Source: H111-94 sp034436045 (GTDB lineage Bacteria; Chloroflexota; Ktedonobacteria; Ktedonobacterales; Ktedonobacteraceae). Taken from it: a stretch of DNA of 51,300 nucleotides. The DNA lies in contig DAOTVZ010000294.1 of NCBI GenBank assembly GCA_034436045.1, positions 1 through 51,300 on the forward strand, in the 5' to 3' direction. Shown one piece after another: positions 25,283 through 34,300 of this stretch. Below the pieces are notes generated by a model. That model had not been told where the DNA came from, ran no database searches, and saw only the letters and a list, made by a program, of their open reading frames with translations. How positions within the stretch are numbered: the first letter of the stretch is position 1; each line of letters starts with the position of its first letter. Both the position numbers and the translations under genes were made by a program.

Positions 25283-26356
25283 TCACACGGCCCAGGGCTG
25301 ACGTGTCGTTGTTATCGTCTGACCAGAAGCGATAGCCTGCGCGATCATAAGACTGATGTACTGATCTTGTGACGCTTCCGCCAGACTGTACATATCCGCC
25401 CCGCCATCCACATATTGATCCATGCCGACCATGCAGGAGGCGACGGCGATCTCATCGTCGCTCAGGCGCGCGGGAATGAAGGGATTAGTATAGAGCCACT
25501 CGCTACCCAGGAGAATGCCGCGATGAAAATAGCCTTCCAGGTTGCCCTCTTCCCCGGCGTCCTGGCGCGTGAAGGTGAGCGTGACGGGCGTGCGATAATC
25601 TTGCAGGTAACGTACCTGGTGGTTGTTGATCTCGCCGCGATCCCCGCGCACAAGCAGGCGATTAGAACGAATCCAGGAGCGGTACTGCTCGCTGGCGAAG
25701 TCGAAGACACCCAGCTTGTCACCAAAATCCAGGTAAGCAATCTGCTGTTCGGAGGTCACAGTATGTTCGTGCGTCGGTGGCCCGCTGCGGTCAGGCCCGG
25801 CGATGAGCGAGGATGTGAAGCGATGCGCGGTGATCTTTGGCGACTCGAAGGTGAGGCCCAGGAAGCGGCGTAACAGGCTGATGCCGTGATAATCATGCGC
25901 AATCGAAACCTGGGCCTGCGTCACGTGGCCTAATTTACCGCTGCGCACAAAATTCAGACGCGCGACGTGCAGAGGCTGCAAGTGGTACTGCTCGGCCACC
26001 TGAATTCTGGCTCCACGTTTACTCAGTTCATGCAGCATGAGCAGGCCATCCAGGTCTGCGGCAGGCGGCGTCTCCGTCAAAGCAGGGAGAGAGTGTTCGG
26101 CCAGAATGGTCAGAATCTGTGGCGTGACCGTGCGCGGCACAGAGACAACAACGAACCGCAGATCACTGAGACGCAACAACTCGTCCAGCGTGCGATAGGT
26201 TTTCACACCCCATTCCGCCTCAAGCGCCCGCCCTTTCACCTCGTCGCGCACAAACATGCCCGCAACCTCAAAGCGCTCCGGTAGCGCCTGCGCGACCCTG
26301 AGAAAGAACTGTGAACGCCAACCGCCCCCAACAATAGCAAAACGCGAGGGATTCAT
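25283..26356 (-). CDS. Gfo/Idh/MocA-family oxidoreductase
   Basis: About 357 residues from the ATG at 26356 (AAGGTGG upstream); in-frame codons to 26380 are less likely. The N-terminal Rossmann fold is clear (FAIVGGGWRSQFFLRVAQALPERFEVAG). The substrate domain includes AEQYHLQPLHVARL and AHDYHGISLLRRFLG. The usual EKP motif, whose Lys binds substrate or cofactor, reads TETPPAADL here, so that Lys is replaced. The protein may act on a sugar or be a divergent, non-standard member. No sugar pathway genes are adjacent. Confidence 0.82.
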   Translation of the reverse strand: MNPSRFAIVGGGWRSQFFLRVAQALPERFEVAGMFVRDEVKGRALEAEWGVKTYRTLDELLRLSDLRFVVVSVPRTVTPQILTILAEHSLPALTETPPAADLDGLLMLHELSKRGARIQVAEQYHLQPLHVARLNFVRSGKLGHVTQAQVSIAHDYHGISLLRRFLGLTFESPKITAHRFTSSLIAGPDRSGPPTHEHTVTSEQQIAYLDFGDKLGVFDFASEQYRSWIRSNRLLVRGDRGEINNHQVRYLQDYRTPVTLTFTRQDAGEEGNLEGYFHRGILLGSEWLYTNPFIPARLSDDEIAVASCMVGMDQYVDGGADMYSLAEASQDQYISLMIAQAIASGQTITTTRQPWAV

Positions 26357-26406
26357 AAAAATATATCCACCTTCTAGCAAAATAAATGCAGGATGCGCCC
26401 AATCTC

Positions 26407-26853
26407 TTATACCATTGGGTACAATTTTTGTCCCTTGCTGTCATAGTATACACTACTGAGCGGGGCATCAGAGGTGAAATGGGTAAAGGTAAAAATAAAA
26501 GAGATATATATACCTTCCTGGTCTATCAACATGTTTAAGGCTAAAATTAGATTAGCACCTCTATCGTCACCTTCAAAAAGAACCGGGAGGAGCTGTTCCG
26601 GTAGTTTGATACCGGATGGTGCCTCTGGTACTAATTTTATAGTATATCTTCCTTTAGCACTACCAGACTTTAAAGAGATAAATGTGTAAAGATTAATAGG
26701 TGTAGGAGGCATCTGTGCAGGAGATGTAGACACCGGAACAGTCAGCGTTATGCGATCAACGTTTCTGATAATGCTAATTACTCCGTCTATTTCTTGCAGA
26801 ATTTTTTCGCAAATGAGGGTAGCCGCCAGATAAGGTCCACTTTCACTTATCAT
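26407..26853 (-). CDS. Hypothetical protein, probable beta-sandwich
   Basis: I cannot name this 148-residue protein with confidence. It has alternating strand-like segments (NLYTFISLKSGSAKGRYTIKLVPEAPSGIKL, LPVLFEGDDRGANLILALNMLIDQEGIYISFIFT) reminiscent of the DUF6941 family. No signal peptide or membrane helix is seen. Its base composition is clearly more AT-rich than that of its neighbours, which suggests recent acquisition. Confidence 0.5.
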   Translation of the reverse strand: MISESGPYLAATLICEKILQEIDGVISIIRNVDRITLTVPVSTSPAQMPPTPINLYTFISLKSGSAKGRYTIKLVPEAPSGIKLPEQLLPVLFEGDDRGANLILALNMLIDQEGIYISFIFTFTHFTSDAPLSSVYYDSKGQKLYPMV

Positions 26854-27037
26854 ACTACATTTATTCCATCAACTAGCTGATATTTGTTTCCTCAATGATA
26901 TACACCAAACCGCGATTGCAAGTATAACATATAAGGTAAAGTTTGTCAGTTACTATTCTAACTGGGTCTCTATTCTCTAGGGGGATGAGAGCAATGAGTA
27001 GTTCGTTGGTGTACCTTTCGGAACTGATGGGCAATGG

Positions 27038-27077
27038 AAAACGCCCCAAGCAGCCCATAAAACCGCTTGAGGCGTTT
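27038..27077 (-). terminator. Intrinsic terminator of the tRNA-Phe gene
   Basis: On the minus strand AAACGCCTCAAGC pairs with GCTTGGGGCGTTT, with one mismatch and a 13-base loop, and a short T tract follows. It lies 17 bases after the tRNA. Confidence 0.8.
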
Positions 27078-27093
27078 CTCGTGTGTTGCAGAG

Positions 27094-27166
<73 letters not shown>

Positions 27167-27176
27167 GACGTCAACT

Positions 27177-27205
27177 ACTATAACATGTCTTGTCCTCTTC
27201 GTCAA
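27177..27205 (-). promoter_or_regulatory. Promoter of tRNA-Phe
   Basis: On the minus strand TTGACG (27205-27200) and TATAGT (27182-27177) are separated by exactly 17 bases and end 11 bases before the tRNA. Confidence 0.8.
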
Positions 27206-27231
27206 GCCCTTCACACGAGCGAATTTTCCCT

Positions 27232-27591
27232 TCAGGCGTCGATACTGGTGCGCTCTGGCCGGAAGGCAGGGATGCAGAGCGACCAGTATTCGCACTGCTG
27301 CTCCCGTGAGGCATTACTGTAGGTAACACGTGTGCCTTTCTCGATCAGGGCGCTTTCCCCCGGCCCGACCTCGTAGTGTCCTCCCTCGGCCTCGACGAGT
27401 AGTGTGCCCTGCACGACAATGACGACCTCGTCGAAGAGCGCGACCTGGGCTGGTTCGCGCCACGCAGGCGGTGCCAGCATGTGGGCCAGGCTGAAGTTAT
27501 CCTGCTGCGTGTTCAGTACGCCAAAATGCTCATCGATGAGCTTGCCGTCCTCACGCGGAAAGATCGTACCACGTGTCACTTTTCGTATCAT
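27232..27591 (-). CDS. Cupin-domain protein (EutQ-like)
   Basis: The 119-residue protein is a single cupin barrel: PAQVALFDEVVIVVQGTLLVEAEGGHYEVGPGESALIEKGTRVTYSN. This fits small RmlC-like cupins related to the ethanolamine protein EutQ. The metal-binding His residues of classical cupins are only partly present, so enzymatic function is uncertain. No eut genes are nearby. The next gene upstream, the protease, ends about 40 bases before its start. Confidence 0.75.
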   Translation of the reverse strand: MIRKVTRGTIFPREDGKLIDEHFGVLNTQQDNFSLAHMLAPPAWREPAQVALFDEVVIVVQGTLLVEAEGGHYEVGPGESALIEKGTRVTYSNASREQQCEYWSLCIPAFRPERTSIDA

Positions 27592-27631
27592 TGTACAGTT
27601 CCTTACCTTACTATAGGTTTCAAATGCACTA

Positions 27632-29401
27632 TTATTGTTCTACCCTGCGCGTCTGGGGCGGTGTGGGAGCCGGTTCACCACAGACGCTGCAAAAGCGCGC
27701 ATTAGGGCGGTTCATATGACCACAAGGCCATGTGCGCAACCCGCTGGACGGTGTGCCACCCGTCATCCCTGCGTTCGCGGTCGGCATCATCGGTCTGACC
27801 ACGCCCCCTGGCGGCGTCATGGGCGCAAGTGGTGAAGCGGATTGGCCCATCCTGGTCGGCGCGCCAAACGCGCTCATACCATCCAGCAGGCTATCGGAAG
27901 CCGGAGTGACCGGCGGTACCGGCATGGGCGGCATGGGCCGGGCTGTGGCGGGTGGCACAGCGACCTGTTGCGCCGCCGTGGTCATCACTCTCGGCGGTTG
28001 AGCGCGTTTCTCTCGCTTGCCACGCCTCACCACTACCATGACCAGAGCCGCGAGTAGCAGTAGTAGCACCAGCACAACTCCGACAGTGATGGCCAGCGCC
28101 TTCAAGCTTGCCAGATTAAAACCCCCACTTGCTGGCGCGGCCTGCTTACCCTTTCCATTGTTGCCAGTAGGGATTTTCTCATGGGCGGCTTGCCCCTGTG
28201 CGTAATTCAGGTAGGGTGTGACGGCTTTGAAGAGCGGATAGTGGTTTGCCAGTTGCTGAAACTCGCTGGCCGCTTTGTGCCAGTGGCCAGGAGCGGTTGA
28301 GGCGTAATCGTCGAACGCCTGCGTCCAGGCCTGCTCAAAGGGGCCGGGCGCGGTATCCAGCTTGAGTGCTTGTATCAGGCTGCGGGCGCTATTGCTGGCT
28401 TGCAAGAAGCTTGTGCCACTGGTGCCACTGCTATCGACAATGCCAAAACTGACAATGCCAACGACCGCGCCGCTACTATTGAGCGCGGGGCCGCCGCTAT
28501 CGCCATGTTCCACGTTGCCGCCCACCTGAATGACCGGTGCGCCGCTATCAGTCGTCTTGATTGAACTGACGAAAATCTGGTTCACCGAGGGAGTAAGCAG
28601 ATCGGTCGGGCGCTGGCTGACATCACCGTTGCCGGGGAAACCAATAATAGTCAGTTGATCCTGCTGCTGGACATTGGAAGAGTCGCCCAGCGGTACGCTG
28701 GGCGTATCATCCATCGGCACATGGATAATCGCCACATCCGCCTGATTAAAAGAACTCTGCTGCTCGATCTTATCGACGTTGGCAAACAGGCCGCTCGGCA
28801 CATTCTGAAGACTGGTGGCGGTGAGCGGGCCGCTGTAGCTGGTACTCAGAAAAACAGTGCTGGCGAGCGAGTCAAACCTGGGGGTAGAGGCCAGTTGGCC
28901 ACTCTGTAGCTCCTGATTGACCTGATCTGGCGTGACCGTTGTCGTTGCCAGATGATGCTGGTTGATGTACTGCGCGACATCCGGCGCGGCTAAGGTATCA
29001 AAGGCTTGCTGCACACCGGGGTCCTGTACAGGTGGGTTAATGACATGATCGGCGGTAAGGATATCGCCATGTGATGTAATAAAGGTGCCGCTGCCGGAGA
29101 AGGTTAGTTGATAGCTGCCCTGTTGCGGGAACACGACGTTCCCATCGGCGAGCTGCACCGTCAGATGACCGTTTCCAGTAGTAAAGATACGCACAACAGC
29201 CGGTTCAGCAATATCGACGGCGCGCACCACCGGGTTGGTCACGTTGCCGCCAGGCATCCCGTCAGCCAGCACACGCCCCCCCCGACCGGGGATGGCGACC
29301 AGCAGGCAAATCAACAACGCGGAGAGCAGGAGCCACAGCGGCCCTCTCTGGCTCTGCTGCCCGTGCGTCGAGAAAGCATAGTCTGAATTCGTACTCATCA
29401 T
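27632..29401 (-). CDS. Membrane-anchored trypsin-like serine protease with C-terminal zinc ribbon
   Basis: About 589 residues from the ATG at 29401 (GAGG upstream; a GTG at 29416 also opens the frame). After an N-terminal hydrophobic segment (PLWLLLSALLICLLVAIPG) comes a trypsin-like domain with all three catalytic residues: His in ILTADHVINPP, Asp in NQADVAIIHVPMDD, Ser in VEHGDSGGPALNSSG. Near residue 450 a strong membrane helix (ALAITVGVVLVLLLLLAALVMVVV) and a basic stretch follow. A Pro-rich linker then leads to a last-35-residue zinc ribbon (CGHMNRPNARFCSVCG). The protease should face outward and the ribbon the cytoplasm. DegP-like, but no PDZ domain is seen. Confidence 0.85.
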   Translation of the reverse strand: MMSTNSDYAFSTHGQQSQRGPLWLLLSALLICLLVAIPGRGGRVLADGMPGGNVTNPVVRAVDIAEPAVVRIFTTGNGHLTVQLADGNVVFPQQGSYQLTFSGSGTFITSHGDILTADHVINPPVQDPGVQQAFDTLAAPDVAQYINQHHLATTTVTPDQVNQELQSGQLASTPRFDSLASTVFLSTSYSGPLTATSLQNVPSGLFANVDKIEQQSSFNQADVAIIHVPMDDTPSVPLGDSSNVQQQDQLTIIGFPGNGDVSQRPTDLLTPSVNQIFVSSIKTTDSGAPVIQVGGNVEHGDSGGPALNSSGAVVGIVSFGIVDSSGTSGTSFLQASNSARSLIQALKLDTAPGPFEQAWTQAFDDYASTAPGHWHKAASEFQQLANHYPLFKAVTPYLNYAQGQAAHEKIPTGNNGKGKQAAPASGGFNLASLKALAITVGVVLVLLLLLAALVMVVVRRGKREKRAQPPRVMTTAAQQVAVPPATARPMPPMPVPPVTPASDSLLDGMSAFGAPTRMGQSASPLAPMTPPGGVVRPMMPTANAGMTGGTPSSGLRTWPCGHMNRPNARFCSVCGEPAPTPPQTRRVEQ

Positions 29402-29459
29402 TATTTTTAGCCTCACCCATGACTGGCGCAGGACATGTCTGTAGCATTATATCGCAACC

Positions 29460-29520
29460 ATACCTGATATCCACAAGGGACATCACTCATGTAGTAATAT
29501 CCCTTGCAGATATCAGGTAT
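29460..29520. repeat. 21-bp inverted repeat between GNAT and protease genes
   Basis: ATACCTGATATCCACAAGGG (29460-29479, plus A) pairs with 29500-29520 with two mismatches, leaving a 19-base loop. It lies between the stop of the GNAT gene and the start of the protease gene, both minus strand. There is no T tract, so it may be an operator or a processing hairpin rather than a terminator. Confidence 0.6.
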
Positions 29521-29577
29521 ATAGACAGAAAAGTACTACTGTGAAATACGTATCAAGCGAAGAGCAGGTTGTGGATA

Positions 29578-30216
29578 TTACCGATTGAGCCATGTCTCGG
29601 CATGCATACTGTAAACGACGAGATCTACGAAGTGGTCATAGAGCCACTCGCCTTGCCGGATAAAGCCTGTTTCTTGAAAACCGAGACGCTGGGGAATCGC
29701 CCGGCTGCGCATATTCTCGCTCGCGCAGCGAATCTGAACCTGGACGAGATGCAGGGTATGAAAGGCGTAATCAATCATATCGCGGCAAGCCCTCGTCATG
29801 ATGCCCCTGCCCTGAAAAGCTGCACCCAGCCAGTAGCCAATCTCGACTGTGCGCCCCTTCCAGTTGATGTCGTGAAAGCCGATACTGCCTGCCAGTTGTC
29901 TCCGATACCAGATGCCACATGAGAAGCCGCGATTGCTGGTGTAGCGCGTCAATTCATCCAGAATGAAAGCCTGCGTGTCCAGGACGGTACGTGTGCTATC
30001 CAACCAGGGCAACCAGGTGCGCAAATAGGCGCGATTCTGATCGGTCAGGGCGAAAAGCGTGGGGGCATCTTCTTCAGAGAAAACGCGCAGCACTATATCA
30101 TCATCTACTATGAGTTGCAAAAGAGGCATGCCATGTACATCACGCGGCCCATGCGTAGCATGGATACCGCGTGTATGGCCGCGTAAAAACTCCTGATGTT
30201 CGTCGCGCTGTGTCAT
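29578..30216 (-). CDS. GNAT acetyltransferase, RimJ/RimL type
   Basis: The 212-residue protein fits the RimJ/RimL subgroup: IVLRVFSEEDAPTLFALTDQNRAYLRTWLPWLD, GSIGFHDINWKGRTVEIGYWLGAAFQGRGIMTRACRDMIDYAF (the acetyl-CoA P-loop is the QGRGIM region), and SRAIPQRLGFQETGF. It should acetylate an alpha-amino group, perhaps of a ribosomal protein or a small amine. The first ~30 residues precede the fold and an internal ATG is possible. It lies 47 bases after the MazF-like gene. Confidence 0.88.
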   Translation of the reverse strand: MTQRDEHQEFLRGHTRGIHATHGPRDVHGMPLLQLIVDDDIVLRVFSEEDAPTLFALTDQNRAYLRTWLPWLDSTRTVLDTQAFILDELTRYTSNRGFSCGIWYRRQLAGSIGFHDINWKGRTVEIGYWLGAAFQGRGIMTRACRDMIDYAFHTLHLVQVQIRCASENMRSRAIPQRLGFQETGFIRQGEWLYDHFVDLVVYSMHAETWLNR

Positions 30217-30263
30217 GTGTTTTCCTTATCTAGCTCAAAATGTTCACAAAGATATGCTATGAG

Positions 30264-30686
30264 CTAGGGTAGCAGGCTGAGACTAAGCTTCAGAGCATGA
30301 TCGACGCGGCTCAGCTCTTCCGGCGTGATAGAGCCTCTGCGCCGCAGTAGGCGGGATTTTTCAATCGTCATTACCTGCTCACACTTGACATCAGTATAAT
30401 CGGTCAGGCCATTTTCTTCGCTAGGCGCGATACGAACATGGAGCGGTAATTCGCGCTCGGTGCGACTCATTGAAGCGACAATCGTCAAGGGGTACGTTGG
30501 AGAAGCGTTACCCCGATCATTTTGTATAATAAGGGCCGGACGTGTCCCCTGTTGTTCCGCGCCTCGGCCAGGAGACCAGTTGACATCCCAGATTTCGCCC
30601 CGGCGGGGGCTGGGAAACATGTGCCCGGACTCAACGTTTTTCACCTGTTGGGGGCTGGGCGGTGACGGCCTCGCCTCACTACTCAT
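30264..30686 (-). CDS. MazF/PemK-type mRNA interferase toxin
   Basis: The 140-residue protein shows the PemK fold: SPRRGEIWDVNWSPGRGAEQQGTRPALIIQND, then TIVASMSRTERELPLHVRI and VKCEQVMTIEKSRL. Family role: ribonuclease cutting mRNA at specific sequences. The first ~25 residues (SSEARPSPPSPQQ...) precede the fold; the ATG at 30686 is supported by TAAGG placed over the antitoxin stop codon, giving translational coupling. An ATG just before FPSPRRG is an alternative. Confidence 0.87.
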   Translation of the reverse strand: MSSEARPSPPSPQQVKNVESGHMFPSPRRGEIWDVNWSPGRGAEQQGTRPALIIQNDRGNASPTYPLTIVASMSRTERELPLHVRIAPSEENGLTDYTDVKCEQVMTIEKSRLLRRRGSITPEELSRVDHALKLSLSLLP

Positions 30687-30697
30687 GCATACGTACC

Positions 30698-31024
30698 TTA
30701 TGCAACCATACCTTCGTGGCCAGCATCAAAAAAGAAACGAGCATCATCAAGGGTATCTGGGAGGGAGCCGAGGTAGGCATAAGCTTCATCAAGGGAGTAG
30801 TTCAGGGAGGAAAGTTCGCGTTCGCGGCGTTGAATAATGGCGGCTTTGAGTTGCTGATAATTATCCTGTCTCATCAATTCCATAATGGTCTCCACTACAT
30901 CTCCTAGCGAAGAATCCAGTTCGACGGCCAGCGCCTTTAGCTCTTTATGCTGGGCCGATGGGATTTGTATCGACTTGCGGACGAGGTTTTCATGCCGATA
31001 AAAATCTGGATGCACAACAGCCAT
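30698..31024 (-). CDS. Putative antitoxin of the MazF-like toxin
   Basis: The 108-residue protein ends 11 bases before the toxin start. Its N-terminal half (LVRKSIQIPSAQHKELKALAVELDSSLGDVVETIMELM) looks like a ribbon-helix-helix DNA-binding domain. The charged C-terminal part (RRERELSSLNYSLDEAYAYLGSLPDTLDDARFFFDAG) could wrap the toxin. The assignment rests on position and the RHH pattern. AGGAGG lies upstream of the ATG. Confidence 0.75.
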   Translation of the reverse strand: MAVVHPDFYRHENLVRKSIQIPSAQHKELKALAVELDSSLGDVVETIMELMRQDNYQQLKAAIIQRRERELSSLNYSLDEAYAYLGSLPDTLDDARFFFDAGHEGMVA

Positions 31025-31071
31025 GAAGATGCCTCCTGGTTATAACACGACATCACGCTATCTCTTTCACA

Positions 31072-31100
31072 ATTGTACTTGCCCCTCTTTCAAATGTCAA
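31072..31100 (-). promoter_or_regulatory. Promoter of the toxin-antitoxin operon
   Basis: On the minus strand TTGACA (31100-31095) and TACAAT (31077-31072) are 17 bases apart and lie about 50 bases before the antitoxin ATG. The antitoxin probably autoregulates here, as usual for RHH antitoxins. Confidence 0.75.
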
Positions 31101-31208
31101 TAAAGAGTCCCGCTCATTCTGAGAAAACGTTAAAATTGTGAGCAAATTGAGTTCCGCCATTTTCTGCGGATGCGTACCCAAAAAATAGTATTATCCAACG
31201 TTTATGCA

Positions 31209-31237
31209 TTGACATTCTCTGTTTGCTCTCGTATTCT
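31209..31237 (+). promoter_or_regulatory. Promoter of the BACON-repeat protein gene
   Basis: TTGACA at 31209-31214 and TATTCT at 31232-31237 are spaced by 17 bases, about 70 bases before the ATG. It is divergent from the toxin-antitoxin promoter. Confidence 0.75.
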
Positions 31238-31305
31238 TATATAGGGGGAATATGTAACTTTTTTATGCAGCATTAATCGTTCGCACGGGCAAGAGGGAGT
31301 CGCCG

Positions 31306-34300
31306 ATGAAAGAAGCGCGCTGTCCAAATTGCAATGCATCTTTATCAGATAACGTTAATTATTGTCTCAATTGTGGTGTACCCTTATCTATACCTGATTC
31401 TGATTTCACCACCGTAGCAATGGTAGAGGATGCAGAAACCTTAGATCTTAATGCCCCTACCGAACGTCTTCCACACGATAAAATACAGGAAAGGATGGCA
31501 CGGCGGAAGCGCGTGCTCGCGTTACAGCTAGCAAATTTTCCCACGCCCGGCGATCTCACCGGCGGATGGTTTGCTGGTCGCCACGGCACGCGCCGCCCCG
31601 CCACCGTCAACGCAAAACATCATTCACGCTCCGGTCGGCTCACATCTCCTTCTCCACCTTCTTCCATCCCGATGAAATTGCCGGATGCCGACCTGGATGA
31701 AGAACCGGATGACGACGAGCAGCACACGCCGACCGGCGACCTCTTCTCGCAACGCAGACAGGTGACATGGCATAAAGAAGTCGAGAGCCATCACACGCCA
31801 GTAGCGGTGCCAACGCTGCCACCACGCCCGGTCACGTCTCCTCCATCCCCCATCCCTGTCTTGCCCCTACCTACACCATCACGGCACGAGAGGCATGTGC
31901 CGCCGGGTACCTTCTTCTGGGCCAGTCTCTTGATTCTTATCATGCTCGTGCTGGGGGGTGTCTTCGGCATTATCGTCACCTTCGGACGTGGCCTGACCAA
32001 TAACCAGGTCAATAACCACCAGATGTCGCTGCAAGTTAGCCCCTCCAATCTGCCCATTGGCGCTACCATGACGCTGCGCGGCAGCAACTTTACGCCACAT
32101 GGGAAAGTGGGCCTGGCCCGCGACGGCAGCATTCCTCTGCTGGACACCGGCGGCGTTTCGATCATTACCGCCGATGCACATGGCAACTTTACCGATACCG
32201 TACTGGTTGACACTAGCTGGGAGGCCGGTGAACATTTGATCAGCGCAGAGGATGCCACCTTGCACAAAGTCGCCCAGTTTCCGATCTTCGTCATCGGCAA
32301 TGTGCAATCGCTGCGCCCCGCTCATCTGAGCATCATGCCCTCCACGCTGAATATGGGAGCTGCTGATATCGCAACGAGCAGTATACAGACACTTACCCTG
32401 AGCAACCTCGGCGGGGGGCAGATTAGCTGGCAAGGGCATACCAACAAAACCTGGGTGCAGATTAGCCCCAGCCAGGGCACGTTTGCCAGCAGTCAACACG
32501 TGCAGATCACTGTCGCCGTGAACCGCTCCGGTATGAACACGGGCAACCATAGCGCGGATATCTCTATTACCTCCAACGCCGGCGATAGCACCATTCCGGT
32601 GCAGATGCAGGTAACGCCGCTAAGACCTGAACACGAGGCGGTACTCCAGATTTCGCAGGCAGTGCTTACCTTCAGCGCCATTGACGGTGGTCAATCGCCC
32701 GCTGCGCAACAGGTCACAATCAGCAATCCGGGCATCTTGCCGCTCAACTGGCAGGCCACTACCAGCACCTCCTGGCTCTCCTTCTCGCCGCAGTCAGGAA
32801 GCCTGGAGAACGGCACCCGCCAGATGCTCTCCGTCAATGTGAATACCAGCACGCTACTCCCTGGCACCTATAGCGGCGTGATCACTGTCGCCGGTCAGGG
32901 CAGTAATCCCGTGCAGGATAGCCCACAGAACATCTACGTGAATGTGACGATTCTACCGCAATGCTCCTTGCAGGTTTCACCGGGGAACCTGACCTTCGCC
33001 GGTATTTATCAGCAACCGGCACCGGCAGCGCAGACAGTCACACTCAGTCCCTCGCAGAGTTGCACGTCGGCGCTACAATGGACGGCTTCAACCAGCGCTG
33101 GTTGGCTGACGGTCAGCGCGACCAGTGGCAGCACGCCCGCGTCGCCTTCCATCGGCATCAATATCAACAACCTGCAACCCGGCATCTACAATGGCTCGGT
33201 CTACTTCAGCACTTCGGCAGGCACGCAGACCGTGCCAGTGACATTCACGATGGGGCAACCCACCGCTCCGTTACTGGCGGCGGCACCGACCGCGCTGAAC
33301 TTTAGCGGAATCCTGGGTCAGCCCAATCCAGCCGCCAAAACGTTCACTATCACAAATACCGGTGGCGGCACGTTGAACTGGCAGACGACAGTTACTACGG
33401 CGGTCGGCGGCAACTGGCTGACGCTCACACCCGCTTCGGGGAGCCTGGGGTTGGGCCAATCCGCGACGGTCAGCGTCAATGTAGCCACACTCAACACGCT
33501 GGTCGCGGGTACCTACAAAGGCACAATCACAGTCACCGGCACAGATGGCACAGGTAAACAGGTCGGCGGTAGTCCGCAGACTATCGCCGTGACCTTCGTG
33601 GTGCAGTCTCCTTGTGCCATCACTGTGACACCCACGCCGCTGACCTTCACCAGTATCGCCGGGCAGGCAACACCCCTGGCCGCGCAAGCGCTCTCGGTTG
33701 CCGCCGGTGGGGCCTGCGCCAATACGTTGAACTGGACGGCCACCGCGACTACCGCCGCTGGTGGCAACTGGCTCACCGTCACGCCCGCCAGCGGTACAGC
33801 CACGCTGAATACGGCGGGCACCAGCAGCATCAGTGTCACAACGACTGGTCTGGCCGCCGGTACCTATAACGGTACAGTGACCATCACAGCCACCGATAGC
33901 GTCACCAACGCGCCAGTCGGCACTCCGCAACAGATCCCCGTGACGCTGACGGTACAGCCTCCCTGCTCCTTGCAGGCCCCCTCGCCCACCCAACTGACCT
34001 TCACAACGGGGCAAGGGACCAATCCGGCGACACAGACTTTCACGCTCGGCGCAACCGGAGCCTGTGCAGATGCTCTTACCGTCACGCCCACCGTGACCAC
34101 CCAGAGCGGCACGGGCTGGTTGGCCGTAACCCCCGGTGGGGCCACGCTTACGAGTGGCGGGAACGCTACCTTCACCGTGACCGTCACTTCCGCCAGCCTG
34201 ACCCCAGGTACCTATAATGGTACAGTGACCATCGCGGCTACCGATAGCGTCACCAATGCGCCGGTCGGCACCCCGCAACAGATCCCCGTGACGCTGACGG

